From positions 1-55,107 of the forward strand of contig JAJCYY010000105.1 of assembly GCA_029262735.1 (NCBI GenBank): DNA of 55,107 bases, written 5' to 3'. The translations under genes and the position numbers were made by a program. A model generated the notes under the pieces. The model searched no databases. It had not been told where the DNA came from and saw only the letters and a program-made list of their open reading frames with translations. Within the stretch, counting starts at the first letter, position 1, and each line of letters opens with the position of its first letter. Below are positions 47,764-55,107 of the stretch, in pieces. Source of the stretch: Chloroflexota bacterium. Its GTDB lineage: Bacteria; Chloroflexota; Dehalococcoidia; Lucifugimonadales; Lucifugimonadaceae.

Positions 47764-49128
47764 ATGACCGAAGACAAACACCGCGTCGTCATCGTCGGTG
47801 GTGGTTTTGCCGGCTTGAACGCAGCCAAAGCGATGCGAAAGGCCGACGCCGATGTCACCGTAGTCGATCGCCTCAACCACCACCTGTTTCAACCGCTCCT
47901 CTACCAGGTTGCGACCGGCGGCCTCTCTCCCGCCAACATCTCGGCCCCGATTCGCGGCCTCCTATCCAGGAGCAAGAACACCCGCGTCGTGCTGGCCGAA
48001 GTCGAAGGTATCGACACCGCATCTCGCACCATCGCCACAACATCGGGCCCTATCGGCTACGACACGCTCGTCCTGGCCTCGGGCGCAACACACTCGTACT
48101 TCGGCAACGAAACGTGGGCACAGAACGCTCCCGGACTCAAATCGCTCGACGACGCCACGGGAATCCGACGCAAGATCCTGCTCGCGTTCGAGGCCGCAGA
48201 GCAGGCGAAAACCGAAGAAGAGAGACGCGCCTGGCTTACATTTGCCGTGATCGGCGGCGGCCCAACAGGGGTCGAATTGGCAGGCGCGATCGGTGAACTT
48301 TCCCGCCAAACCCTCAAACACGACTTCCGCAGCTTCGATCCTTCAACGGCCAGGGTCCTGCTGGTCGAGGCCGGTCAGCGCATCCTTGCCACCTACTCCG
48401 AGTCGCTCTCGCCGAAGGCGGCGAGGGCTCTCGGCAAGCTGGGTGTCGAGGTAATGACCGAAGCGATGGTCATCGACGTGCGGGCAGACGGCATCACCGT
48501 CAGGCGAAACGAGGCCGACGAGCTCATCCCGGTAAAGACCGTTTTGTGGGCCGCAGGAGTGCAGGCTTCACCGCTCGGCAAGATGTTGATTGAATCGGTG
48601 GATACAGGCCTATCGAAATCGGAGATCGAGCTTGACCGGGCGGGCAGGGTGCCGGTGAATACGGACCTCACTCTGCCGGGCCACCCTGAGATATTCGTGC
48701 TCGGCGATCTCTCAAACTTCACTCACCAGGGCGGTTCACCCCTCCGCGGCACAGCAGATGTCGCTGCTGCCGAGGGCGCGTACGCGGGCCGCGTGATCTC
48801 ACAACGTCTGAACGGAAAGTCGGCGCCAAAGCCGTTCCACTTTCGAGACCTTGGCAAGCTGGCGGTCATCGGCCGGTCGTCGGCGGTTGCCGACTTAAAG
48901 TTTCTCCGCTTCGGTGGATACCTCGCATGGCAGTTCTGGCTCTTCATCCATGTCCTCAAGCTCGTCGGCTACCAGAATCGTGCGGCTGTGCTCGTCCAGT
49001 GGGCGTCGAACTACTTCACCCGCAACCGCTCAGCCCGCCTGATCACCGGGAAACTCAACTGGGAACAACTAACAGGCGGCGACGGGGCGGATGACGGACG
49101 GCAGACGGATACCGACGAGGGCGGTTGA
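47764..49128 (+). CDS. ndh: Type II NADH dehydrogenase
   Basis: NDH-2, 454 residues, a single-subunit membrane-associated flavoprotein that oxidises NADH and reduces quinone without pumping protons. The FAD motif is VIVGGGFAGLNAAKAM (9-24) and the NADH site is FAVIGGGPTGVELAG (about 160-174). VDRLNHHLFQPLLYQVATGG and LWAAGVQASPLG are typical of NDH-2. The C-terminal segment WQFWLFIHVLKLVGYQNRA is the amphipathic/hydrophobic membrane-binding part. ATG 47764 is preceded by GGACACGAG; an in-frame start at 47602 would read through a repeat and is rejected. A Rex-like box 35 bases upstream suggests redox control. The hairpins after it may end the transcript. Confidence 0.95.
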   Translation: MTEDKHRVVIVGGGFAGLNAAKAMRKADADVTVVDRLNHHLFQPLLYQVATGGLSPANISAPIRGLLSRSKNTRVVLAEVEGIDTASRTIATTSGPIGYDTLVLASGATHSYFGNETWAQNAPGLKSLDDATGIRRKILLAFEAAEQAKTEEERRAWLTFAVIGGGPTGVELAGAIGELSRQTLKHDFRSFDPSTARVLLVEAGQRILATYSESLSPKAARALGKLGVEVMTEAMVIDVRADGITVRRNEADELIPVKTVLWAAGVQASPLGKMLIESVDTGLSKSEIELDRAGRVPVNTDLTLPGHPEIFVLGDLSNFTHQGGSPLRGTADVAAAEGAYAGRVISQRLNGKSAPKPFHFRDLGKLAVIGRSSAVADLKFLRFGGYLAWQFWLFIHVLKLVGYQNRAAVLVQWASNYFTRNRSARLITGKLNWEQLTGGDGADDGRQTDTDEGG

Positions 49129-49134
49129 CGGTTT

Positions 49135-49250
49135 CTCCCTCCCTGACAGGGAGGGAGTTAGAGGGTGGGTCGTTCGTGCAAGTCAATCAAGTTGAACGCC
49201 CAGGTCGAAACGACCCTCACTTCTTTATCCCTCTCCCAATCTGGGAGAGG
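49135..49250. repeat. Two GC-rich hairpins after ndh
   Basis: CTCCCTCCCTGACAGGGAGG (49135-49154, continuing to 49157) is a near-perfect 10-bp hairpin starting 6 bases after the ndh stop. CCTCTCCCAATCTGGGAGAG (49230-49249) is a second hairpin. They lack U-tracts and match hairpins at 18541 and 28365, so they look like dispersed repeats that may also stop transcripts. No gene is seen in the 379-base gap 49129-49507. Confidence 0.6.
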
Positions 49251-49507
49251 AGAATCATCCATTCGCCGCGATCTACTGGTAAACCTCACGTCGCACATGA
49301 GGTAGAACGCGGTCAGACTGAGTTTTATTTTTCTTCGGCCGACTCAGTCACCGATTCATGGACTGACCACTCCTGCCGGAAGCGGCCATCTCCCCGTCTT
49401 TTCCCTTCAAGAAAGTCCGAACGTTAAGATGGTTCCGGCCCTGTCAACTGAACCGGGTCAGCCGAACCGGCGCCACGCCTCACCTCACCGTCGCTCCCTG
49501 TGCTCTT

Positions 49508-50305
49508 ATGAAAGTCATCTCCGCTTACAGCATTAAAGGCGGCGTCGGCAAGACCGCCGCTGCCGTCAACCTCGCCTACCTCTGCGCGCTCGAAGGCGCC
49601 CGAACCCTCGTCTGGGACCTCGACCCGCAGGCCACCGCCACCTATTTACTCGACCAGAAACCGGATGTGGATTTTGGCCCGAAAAAGCTCGTATTCGGCG
49701 ATGCCGAACTGAGCGAAATCGTGACCGAGACCCACTACGCGAACCTCGACGTCATCCCCGCAGACTTTCGCAACCGAACGCTGGACATCTTTCTCGAACA
49801 CGGCCACGAGGGTGCGCACCGCAGGCTCGACCGGCTGCTGGCGCCGCTGGCGGCCGACTACGACTGCGTGATCCTTGACTGTCCACCGGGCATCAACATC
49901 CTCTCCGAAAGCGTCTTCTACGCCTCCGACGTGCTGCTGGTGCCGATGATCCCGACCACGCTTTCGGTGCGTGCGTTCGACCTGTTGACCAAGTATGTGC
50001 AGGAAGAGCAGCGCAAGGACCGCGCACGAGACATCTCGATAGCAGCGTTCTTCTCGATGGTCGACCGTCGCAAGCAACTGCACAACAGCTTTGTTGAGGT
50101 TTTGCCGGATGAGCGGTCGGGCGTCTTGCGCTGCGTGATCCCCACCGCCACCGAGATCGAACGCATGGGCGTGAACCGCGCACCGGTCCACACCTTCGCC
50201 CCGGCCAGCCGTGCAGCCGCAGCCTACGAAGACCTGTGGCACGAAGTGAAGCGGCAGACAGGCAACAGCTGGCTCGGCGCAACCCTGGCAGCGGTGGCGC
50301 GGTAG
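49508..50305 (+). CDS. ParA/Soj-type ATPase
   Basis: A 265-residue deviant-Walker-A ATPase. The motif is KGGVGKTAAAVNLA (10-23), then WDLDPQATATYLLD (35-48 region) and LDCPPGINILSE (Walker B, about 118-129). The length suits ParA/MinD-type partition or cellular-positioning ATPases. No parB gene or parS-like site is next to it, so an orphan ParA, perhaps placing a protein cluster or a cellular machine, is likelier than a plasmid system. ATG 49508 has no strong ribosome site; the segment before it reads CTCCCTGTGCTCTT. It ends 2 bases before the end of the convergent sulfatase gene. Confidence 0.9.
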   Translation: MKVISAYSIKGGVGKTAAAVNLAYLCALEGARTLVWDLDPQATATYLLDQKPDVDFGPKKLVFGDAELSEIVTETHYANLDVIPADFRNRTLDIFLEHGHEGAHRRLDRLLAPLAADYDCVILDCPPGINILSESVFYASDVLLVPMIPTTLSVRAFDLLTKYVQEEQRKDRARDISIAAFFSMVDRRKQLHNSFVEVLPDERSGVLRCVIPTATEIERMGVNRAPVHTFAPASRAAAAYEDLWHEVKRQTGNSWLGATLAAVAR

Positions 50306-50307
50306 GC

Positions 50308-52038
50308 CTAATTCCCTGTTCTTCCCACCTGCCGCGGCAGCGGAACCGGTACAAAATCCTCGGTTGAGATCATCCAGTCTGCCAGCTTCAGACGCATGTC
50401 CGAGATCACGTCCGCATACTCCGGCAAATGCGCCAGGTTTCGCAGCTCCCACGGATCGTTTTCGAGGTCGTAGAGCTCATCCACCTCGCCCGGTCCGCCG
50501 TCAGAGCCTGAAGTCTGAGTCGCTCCACCATTCCGAACTAACATCGGATCGTGAACATACTTCCACCGTTGCGTGCGCACCATCTTCCGCCGGCCCTCCG
50601 CCTCTCGTGCCCACAACGACGCAATGATCGTGTCGTAACCCCAGGGCTTCGGCAGCTCTTCCAGCATCTTCATCGTGAACGGCGGCCCTCCCGAGCCATA
50701 CTCGGAGAACGCAGCCTCCCTCGCAGGCGCGTCAGTCACGACAGGCAACGGCGCACCCTGCATTCGGCGCTCTGTAGCACGCGTCTACCGGCCGTCGTCC
50801 CGCCAGATATCCCTGGAATCGAACTCCTCCTCTGCCTGATCCAGGGCACCACCGCCCGGCAAGTCTTCTGACTCATCGAACGTCGCCAGCCCCTGCAACT
50901 TCAGCAGCGTCGGCAGCACATCGATAGTGCTCACCGGCGATCGCTCGACCTCGCCCTGCGCCACACCGCCTCCCGGCCACGACACGATCAGCGGCACGCG
51001 CACCAGGCAGTCGTAGAACACGCCGCCCTTCACCGCCATGCCGTGCTCGCCCATGAAATCACCGTGATCGGCAGTGAACACGATCACCGTGTTGTCACGC
51101 AGCCCAAGCGACTCCAACTTCGCCACGATCCGGCCGATCGAATCGTCAACGAACCGCGTCATCGCCTGGTAGACAGAGACGACGCCACGACGGTGCTCCT
51201 CGGAATCCTCGTCCTGCCGCATCATCGCCCCCAGCACCCGGTTCCGCTCCGGTGACGTGCCATCGGTGAACTCGTCCTCCCGTTGCTGCGGCATCCTCAC
51301 TTCGTCGGGAGTGAACATCTCGGCATATCGCCGTGGAGCGTCGTACGGCTCATGCGGGTCCGGGAACGAAGTCCACATGGCGAAGGGCTTCTGGCCGTCA
51401 GCCTGCCACTCGCCCGCTGCGTAGCGATCGAGGAACGACTCTGTCTGAGTTGCGATGACCGAACTGCCGTACTGCGACTCGTCAATGTCGGTAACGGCAT
51501 ATGCGATGCGTGGACTCTGTGGGTTTTCTCTCAACGTCGCACGTACTGCGTGACCGGCGTCGATCTCCTTTTCCTGCACGGCCCAATCCATACCCGTGTT
51601 TCCCGAGTTTTCACCGGCATAGCCGCCTTTAGGCAAGCCGCCGTGGGAGATCTCGCACCGCACATCGAACAGTGCCAGGTCCTCGTCACGCACGAAGCAG
51701 TGGTTCTTGCCGATCAGCCCCGTCACGTATCCCGCCTCTTTCCAGATGCGGAAGGCATGCACCTCGCCGTCAGGCATGAGCGTCTCGTTGCGACGGCAGC
51801 CGGTCGAGTGCGGGTAGCGAGCGGTCATGACGGAGGTGCGCGCCGGCACGCACAACGGATGAGGGGTGATCGCCGCCTCGAACCGGACGCCCTGCGCTGC
51901 CAGTCTCTCAAGTGCCGGTGTCTCGATGCCGATCTCCGAGTACATGCGAAGGATGGACCACTTCATCTGGTCCGCCATGATGAACAGAACGTTGGGTCTT
52001 GTGCTGGAATTTTCTCCAGGGGTTTCTTGGGATGTCAT
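50308..52038 (-). pseudogene. Type I sulfatase with an in-frame amber codon
   Basis: A 576-codon frame from ATG 52038 encoding an arylsulfatase/phosphonate-monoester-hydrolase-like enzyme. It reads through a single TAG at 50785-50787 (codon 418). The N-terminal metal site is NVLFIMADQM. The formylglycine motif is CVPAR (C63-R67) followed by TSVMTARYPHSTG. The second metal block is FTADHGDFMGEHG. After the TAG the frame continues with RRMQGAPLPVVTDAPAREAA and FSEYGSGGPPF, then QRWKYVHDP and DLENDPWELRNL, all expected in sulfatases of this type. So the stop is a point change (e.g. CAG to TAG), a sequence error, or amber read-through, not a gene end. Cys-type maturation would need an anaerobic or aerobic formylglycine enzyme. 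The substrate is unknown. It lies 2 bases from the convergent ParA gene. Confidence 0.88.
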
Positions 52039-52102
52039 GGCTCACAGGTTACTCGGAGCACCGGTCCGATGGCAGATTCTGTTTACCAGTGCCGACGGAA
52101 TT

Positions 52103-52160
52103 GTCATTCTGAACTTGATTCAGAATCTCTCAGGCGTACTCACATAGTCACTAACATCCT
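52103..52160 (+). repeat. Family A dispersed repeat, copy 6 (right end lost)
   Basis: GTCATTCTGAACTTGATTCA, GAATCTCTCAGGCG and ACTCACATAGTCAC, then the sequence departs and the GGGATGAC end is missing. Confidence 0.8.
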
Positions 52161-52316
52161 TCGCCCGTAAACGGACACCCACGCAATCTGGTACCCCGCT
52201 GGCGGGAAGACAACAGAACGGTGCTCCTGCAAGAGCGCAACGCCGCCAGTCTGCATAACCTCCGGGCTTCCTACTTACATCTAATCGTGCGAACATCTCA
52301 ACCAGGGAGAATTGTC

Positions 52317-52535
52317 ATGGACCTGAACTGTCTGGAGATGGGCACAAAGTGTGACCAGGTTGTAACGGGAGAGTCGACGAAAGAACTGATCGAAGGCATC
52401 CACGGGCACATGCGACTGGCGCACGGATACTCCGAAGCTAAACTCGCCTCAGACGAAACGGACGAGATGATCCGGGGAGCGATTTGGCAATCGAGCCGAC
52501 CGCCCGACATCAGGACGCCTCGGCCAGATATGTGA
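52317..52535 (+). CDS. DUF1059-family small protein
   Basis: A 72-residue protein of the DUF1059 family of small, possibly metal-binding proteins. It begins MDLNCLEMGTKCDQVVTGES (C5 and C12), followed by ELIEGIHGHMRLAHGYSEAK with the His residues that could help bind a metal. ATG 52317 has GGGAG with 8-base spacing. The family is usually 50-70 residues, so the length is normal. It is a single gene, convergent with the AlkD-like gene. A metal-binding role is suggested by the Cys/His pattern only. Confidence 0.8.
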   Translation: MDLNCLEMGTKCDQVVTGESTKELIEGIHGHMRLAHGYSEAKLASDETDEMIRGAIWQSSRPPDIRTPRPDM

Positions 52536-52558
52536 GCGAGTTTTCCGCCCATCCGCGC

Positions 52559-53311
52559 TCACTCAACCGGCACTCCAGTTTTGGCCGCGGCCAACAGCAC
52601 CTTCGCCTGTTCTGCGGGCAGATACTTCGTTGCCTCGCGCACCGTCAGACCTGAGCACAGGTGCGCACGCGTAGTCAGCCACTCGTTCACTAGCTCCGGG
52701 CGCTTCTTCGACGTCTCCCTGAGCACCCAGCCAATGGTCTTACTGATGAAGAACTCCTTCTCATGCAGCATCGACTCCGCGTAGCGACCAAATCGCTCGA
52801 AGTCGCCATCACCGCGCCTGATCGGCCCGAGCAACGCCAGCATCGACGCACGTCGCAGCCAGAAATTCTCATGCTCAGCCCAGTGGTCCAGCGTTTTAGT
52901 CAACTCCGGGAATCGGTCAAGTAAACCGCCCATGGTCGTTGCTGCGAGACTGTCCACATAGGCCCAGGTGTGCGAGTCGGCGATCATCTTTTCGATCAGC
53001 GCGGCGTCTTCAATGGTCAGAGATTTTGAGTGAGCACTCAGCAGCTCTATCGCCGCCATCCGAGTCTCGTGCACCTGCCGCGCCCACAGTTCTCCAACCA
53101 GCGCAATCAGACCTTCGTGCTCGATATCGTTGTGAGACTTGCTGAAGGCCTTCGCAACCCTGCGAACATTCGGGACGGTGACTCCGATGTGCGAAATCTC
53201 AGGCGGGCTCTTCAGATAACGCTTTTCGTTGCTCGCACGGTCCGCCGTCCCGAGTTCCTCTAGCGCCGCGACCAACTCGTCCGCCATCGAATCGACTGCG
53301 AGCCTCGTCAT
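52559..53311 (-). CDS. DNA alkylation repair (AlkD-like) HEAT-repeat protein
   Basis: A 250-residue all-helical protein of the AlkC/AlkD-like DNA glycosylase superfamily, which removes alkylated purines without base flipping. Visible are RYLKSPPEISHIGVTVPNVR near the start, WAYVDSLAATTMGGLL (113-128 region, with the conserved WxxxD pattern), WLRRASMLALLGPIRRGDGD and KTIGWVLRETSKKRPELV, which match AlkD core helices. The ATG at 53311 overlaps the preceding gene's stop by 4 bases, so translation is coupled. It is the last gene of a three-gene operon. Whether it is active on 3-methyladenine cannot be read from the sequence. Confidence 0.88.
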   Translation of the reverse strand: MTRLAVDSMADELVAALEELGTADRASNEKRYLKSPPEISHIGVTVPNVRRVAKAFSKSHNDIEHEGLIALVGELWARQVHETRMAAIELLSAHSKSLTIEDAALIEKMIADSHTWAYVDSLAATTMGGLLDRFPELTKTLDHWAEHENFWLRRASMLALLGPIRRGDGDFERFGRYAESMLHEKEFFISKTIGWVLRETSKKRPELVNEWLTTRAHLCSGLTVREATKYLPAEQAKVLLAAAKTGVPVE

Positions 53312-53946
53312 TTCTTACTCACCCAGCGGTCGGAACACGGCTCCCGTCCGTCCCACTCATCGAGCGGACTGTTGTGCCACATCCAGCGCTCACCCGGCGA
53401 ATCGTGCCCGTCCAGCTCCCCGCGGCCTGTTGCGAACAGCAGCGTTTCCCACGGTGGCGTGTCAGTTGGCGCCCACGGAAACAGGCGTTGAAGCGTTCGG
53501 CCGGCAATCCCCTCGTCTCCAACGAACTCGATTTCGGTCCCGTTCGTCGCGTCCCAGCAGTGCAGCAGCACCTCGGCGCAACCCATCGCCAGGAATCCCT
53601 CGACGTCAGCCAGGCCGGTCGGGTGCCAGGCCCGGGTGTTTGAAGGGACGCCTGCCGCCGCGGTGGCCAGCAGCGAAGCCTGCGACTTCACATGCTCGGG
53701 CAACTCCTCTGCTTTAAGCTGAGCCTCATCGACCCTGATAGTTGCTGTGTAGCTGCTTGAGCCAACCGCCACCTGGGTCGCATAGAACTGCAACGCGCCG
53801 CAAATGTGCGAGCCGGTGGTGAAACGTGTCCACTCCATGCGCGGCGGCTGAACGCCCCACTCGGCCTCGCTAACATGCGCCAGCGCGTCACGCGCCGCTG
53901 CGCCCGCCGCGAGCAGGTCTTCCGAGGTGACAGGTTGCCTACTCAC
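53308..53946 (-). CDS. Maleylpyruvate isomerase N-terminal domain-like (DinB-superfamily) protein
   Basis: A 212-residue protein resembling actinobacterial proteins with the mycothiol-dependent maleylpyruvate isomerase N-terminal fold (DinB/YfiT-like four-helix bundle). It starts from GTG 53946 and reads MSRQPVTSEDLLAAGAAARD. The His-containing places expected for metal binding are FTTGSHICGALQFYATQVAV and GCAEVLLHCWDATNG (the His-Cys-Trp-Asp block). The C-terminal part (WETLLFATGRGELDGHD) matches the TIGR03083-like tail. It overlaps the M20 gene (GTGA) and the AlkD-like gene (ATGA) by 4 bases, so all three are translationally coupled. Thiol-dependent transfer is a family-level guess. Confidence 0.8.
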   Translation of the reverse strand: MSRQPVTSEDLLAAGAAARDALAHVSEAEWGVQPPRMEWTRFTTGSHICGALQFYATQVAVGSSSYTATIRVDEAQLKAEELPEHVKSQASLLATAAAGVPSNTRAWHPTGLADVEGFLAMGCAEVLLHCWDATNGTEIEFVGDEGIAGRTLQRLFPWAPTDTPPWETLLFATGRGELDGHDSPGERWMWHNSPLDEWDGREPCSDRWVSKK

Positions 53947-55107
53947 CTAGCACCGCACATGTCGTGCGCCAGAGCAATCATGCACTTCGTGCCGCTTATC
54001 AGCGATGCAATCCCCACCGACTCGTTCGTTCCGTGTGCCATCGAGAGCATCGGGTCGTCGTCCGGGTGTGAGCCCGAAAATCCGTACGTGATAATGCCGA
54101 GGTTCCGTGTGAAACGCGAATCGGTGAAGCCGTTGCTCACCGCCGGTACCCACTGGATGTCATCCCGCTGCACAGCCAGCGCCTGCGCCCGCTGAATCGC
54201 CTCCGCCAGGGGCGTCTCGAACTCCGACGAGTTCGGCACCGACATGTAGTCGATCTCGTACTCGACGCCTTCGACGCCAGCCAGCAATTCGTCGAGCTGC
54301 TTCCGCACATACTCCTCGGTCTGGAACGGCAGTGTACGCACATCGCACACAAGCTCGAACGTCTCCGGCACGCTGTTCGACTTGATGCCGCCGCGGATCA
54401 TCGTCGGCGTCAGCACCATGCGTGAAAGCGCGCGCAGCAGCGACGCCAGCCGCGGGCTTTTCTGCTCAGCCTCGGCGATCACAGCCTCAACCGTCTCAGG
54501 CGTCGGCTTCTGCTCGATCGTGAATTTTCCTAAGTGGTCCCAGATAGGCAACGACGTGTCACGCTCCGCCTCGTACGTTTCTATCGAGCCGAGTGCCTTC
54601 GCCAGCGCGTAGCTTGCGTTTCGTCCCGTCCACGGCACCGATGCGTGCGTGCTCTCGCCACGGAACGTGATCTTGATCTCCATCCGGCCCTTCTCACCGG
54701 TGCCGAGCAGGTACGACAGCGTGTTGCCGATCTCAACGGGCGTGCCGCCGCCTTCGTTGACGGCGAAGTCTGACTCCAGCGACTCCGGATGGTTGTCCGC
54801 CAGCCAGCCGAAGCCCCAGCGGCCACCGTGCTCCTCATCGGCTCCGCTCACCAGCCGCAGGCTGTGCTGCAGCTTCACGTCATTGCGTTTGAGAATGGCC
54901 ATCGCCATCAGCTGGCAGGTCAGCAGCGCCTTGCAGTCGCTCGCCCCCCGGCCGTAGATTCGTCCACCTTCGATCGTCGCTGAGAACGGCTCGAACCGCC
55001 ACTTATCGTAGTTCTCAACTGGCACGACATCGGTGTGCGACATGAGCATGAGGCGGGTGCGTTCCTGCTCACCGGGAAAGACGGAGACGATGTTGCCGCG
55101 CTCAGGG
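53943..55107 (-). CDS. M20-family metallopeptidase, N-terminus beyond window edge
   Basis: A zinc-dependent M20 peptidase/acetylornithine deacetylase-like protein. The frame is open to base 55107, so the start and first 40-60 residues lie outside. Visible ligands and motifs are LMSHTDVVP (His), YGRGASDCKALLTCQ (the DxK site, here DCK), GADEEHGGRWGFG (the catalytic Glu pair), CDVRTLP (Asp) and MAHGTNESVGIASL (His). A dimerisation domain (about 54300-54680 on the minus strand) separates the two parts. Members are amidohydrolases or dipeptidases; the true substrate is unknown. It is the first gene of the coupled three-gene operon and probably has further upstream neighbours. Confidence 0.9.
   Translation of the reverse strand, partial: PERGNIVSVFPGEQERTRLMLMSHTDVVPVENYDKWRFEPFSATIEGGRIYGRGASDCKALLTCQLMAMAILKRNDVKLQHSLRLVSGADEEHGGRWGFGWLADNHPESLESDFAVNEGGGTPVEIGNTLSYLLGTGEKGRMEIKITFRGESTHASVPWTGRNASYALAKALGSIETYEAERDTSLPIWDHLGKFTIEQKPTPETVEAVIAEAEQKSPRLASLLRALSRMVLTPTMIRGGIKSNSVPETFELVCDVRTLPFQTEEYVRKQLDELLAGVEGVEYEIDYMSVPNSSEFETPLAEAIQRAQALAVQRDDIQWVPAVSNGFTDSRFTRNLGIITYGFSGSHPDDDPMLSMAHGTNESVGIASLISGTKCMIALAHDMCGAR

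Overview
The window looks like a GC-rich (by eye) bacterial chromosome segment carrying ordinary housekeeping genes next to a broad set of catabolic and oxidoreductase genes. No phage, conjugation, CRISPR, rRNA or tRNA genes were seen. Several traits fit a Chloroflexota lineage, possibly the Dehalococcoidia/SAR202-type marine and soil heterotrophs: a transcriptional T-box leader before valS, ValRS without the C-terminal coiled coil, a DUF1800/DUF1501 pair, enolase-superfamily and sulfatase enzymes, ornithine-cyclodeaminase-like and Cfp30B-like proteins, and many short dispersed repeats. This placement is an inference from gene content, not from a phylogenetic test.

Layout. 1-6.2 kb: the end of an MMPL transporter, a double zinc-ribbon protein, an OSGIN-like flavoprotein, an enolase-superfamily enzyme and a zinc/manganese-type binding lipoprotein behind tandem Zur/Fur-like palindromes. 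6.2-8.7 kb: repeats and a PAP2 phosphatase fused to a kinase-like domain. 8.7-12.7 kb (minus): malate/lactate dehydrogenase-type enzyme, ornithine-cyclodeaminase-like protein, a small unknown, thiD and tenA. 12.8-19.3 kb: HAD dehalogenase, two SMP-30-like lactonases each preceded by the same repeat, an outer-surface beta-propeller lipoprotein, a VOC protein and a DUF1801 protein. 19.4-24 kb: T-box-controlled valS and a class 2 polyphosphate kinase. 24-30.6 kb (minus): RraA-like protein, two small orphans, then a coenzyme cluster (coaBC, coaX, nnrD/E, acpS). 31-35.8 kb (plus): DUF1800, DUF1501, NHL propeller, SDR. 35.8-41.3 kb (minus): dimethylglycine-oxidase-like enzyme and a LamG/PKD surface protein broken by two compensating frameshifts. 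42-45.1 kb (plus): folD and pyruvate-dehydrogenase-type E1 alpha and beta. 45.2-47.3 kb (minus): small ABM-like protein, quinone-oxidoreductase-like MDR, RidA-like protein. 47.7-50.3 kb (plus): ndh with a Rex-like operator, and a ParA-type ATPase. 50.3-55.1 kb: a sulfatase with an in-frame amber codon, a DUF1059 protein, and a translationally coupled M20 peptidase / maleylpyruvate-isomerase-like / AlkD-like trio running off the right edge.

How the genes fit together. The clearest functional groups are CoA and acyl-carrier supply (coaBC, coaX, acpS) with NAD(P)H repair (nnr), thiamine salvage (tenA, thiD), one-carbon metabolism (folD plus the dimethylglycine-oxidase-like protein), and NADH turnover (ndh). 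Most other genes are single-enzyme catabolic units in short operons. At least two dispersed repeat families (about 78 bp and 75-95 bp) fill nearly every longer intergenic gap.

The most striking observations are: a copy of the 78-bp repeat sitting inside the loop of a hairpin in the valS T-box leader; the PAP2-kinase fusion; a Rex-like box before ndh; metal-regulator-like palindromes before the binding-protein gene; and two large genes interrupted in ways that could be real decay, recoding or sequence error.
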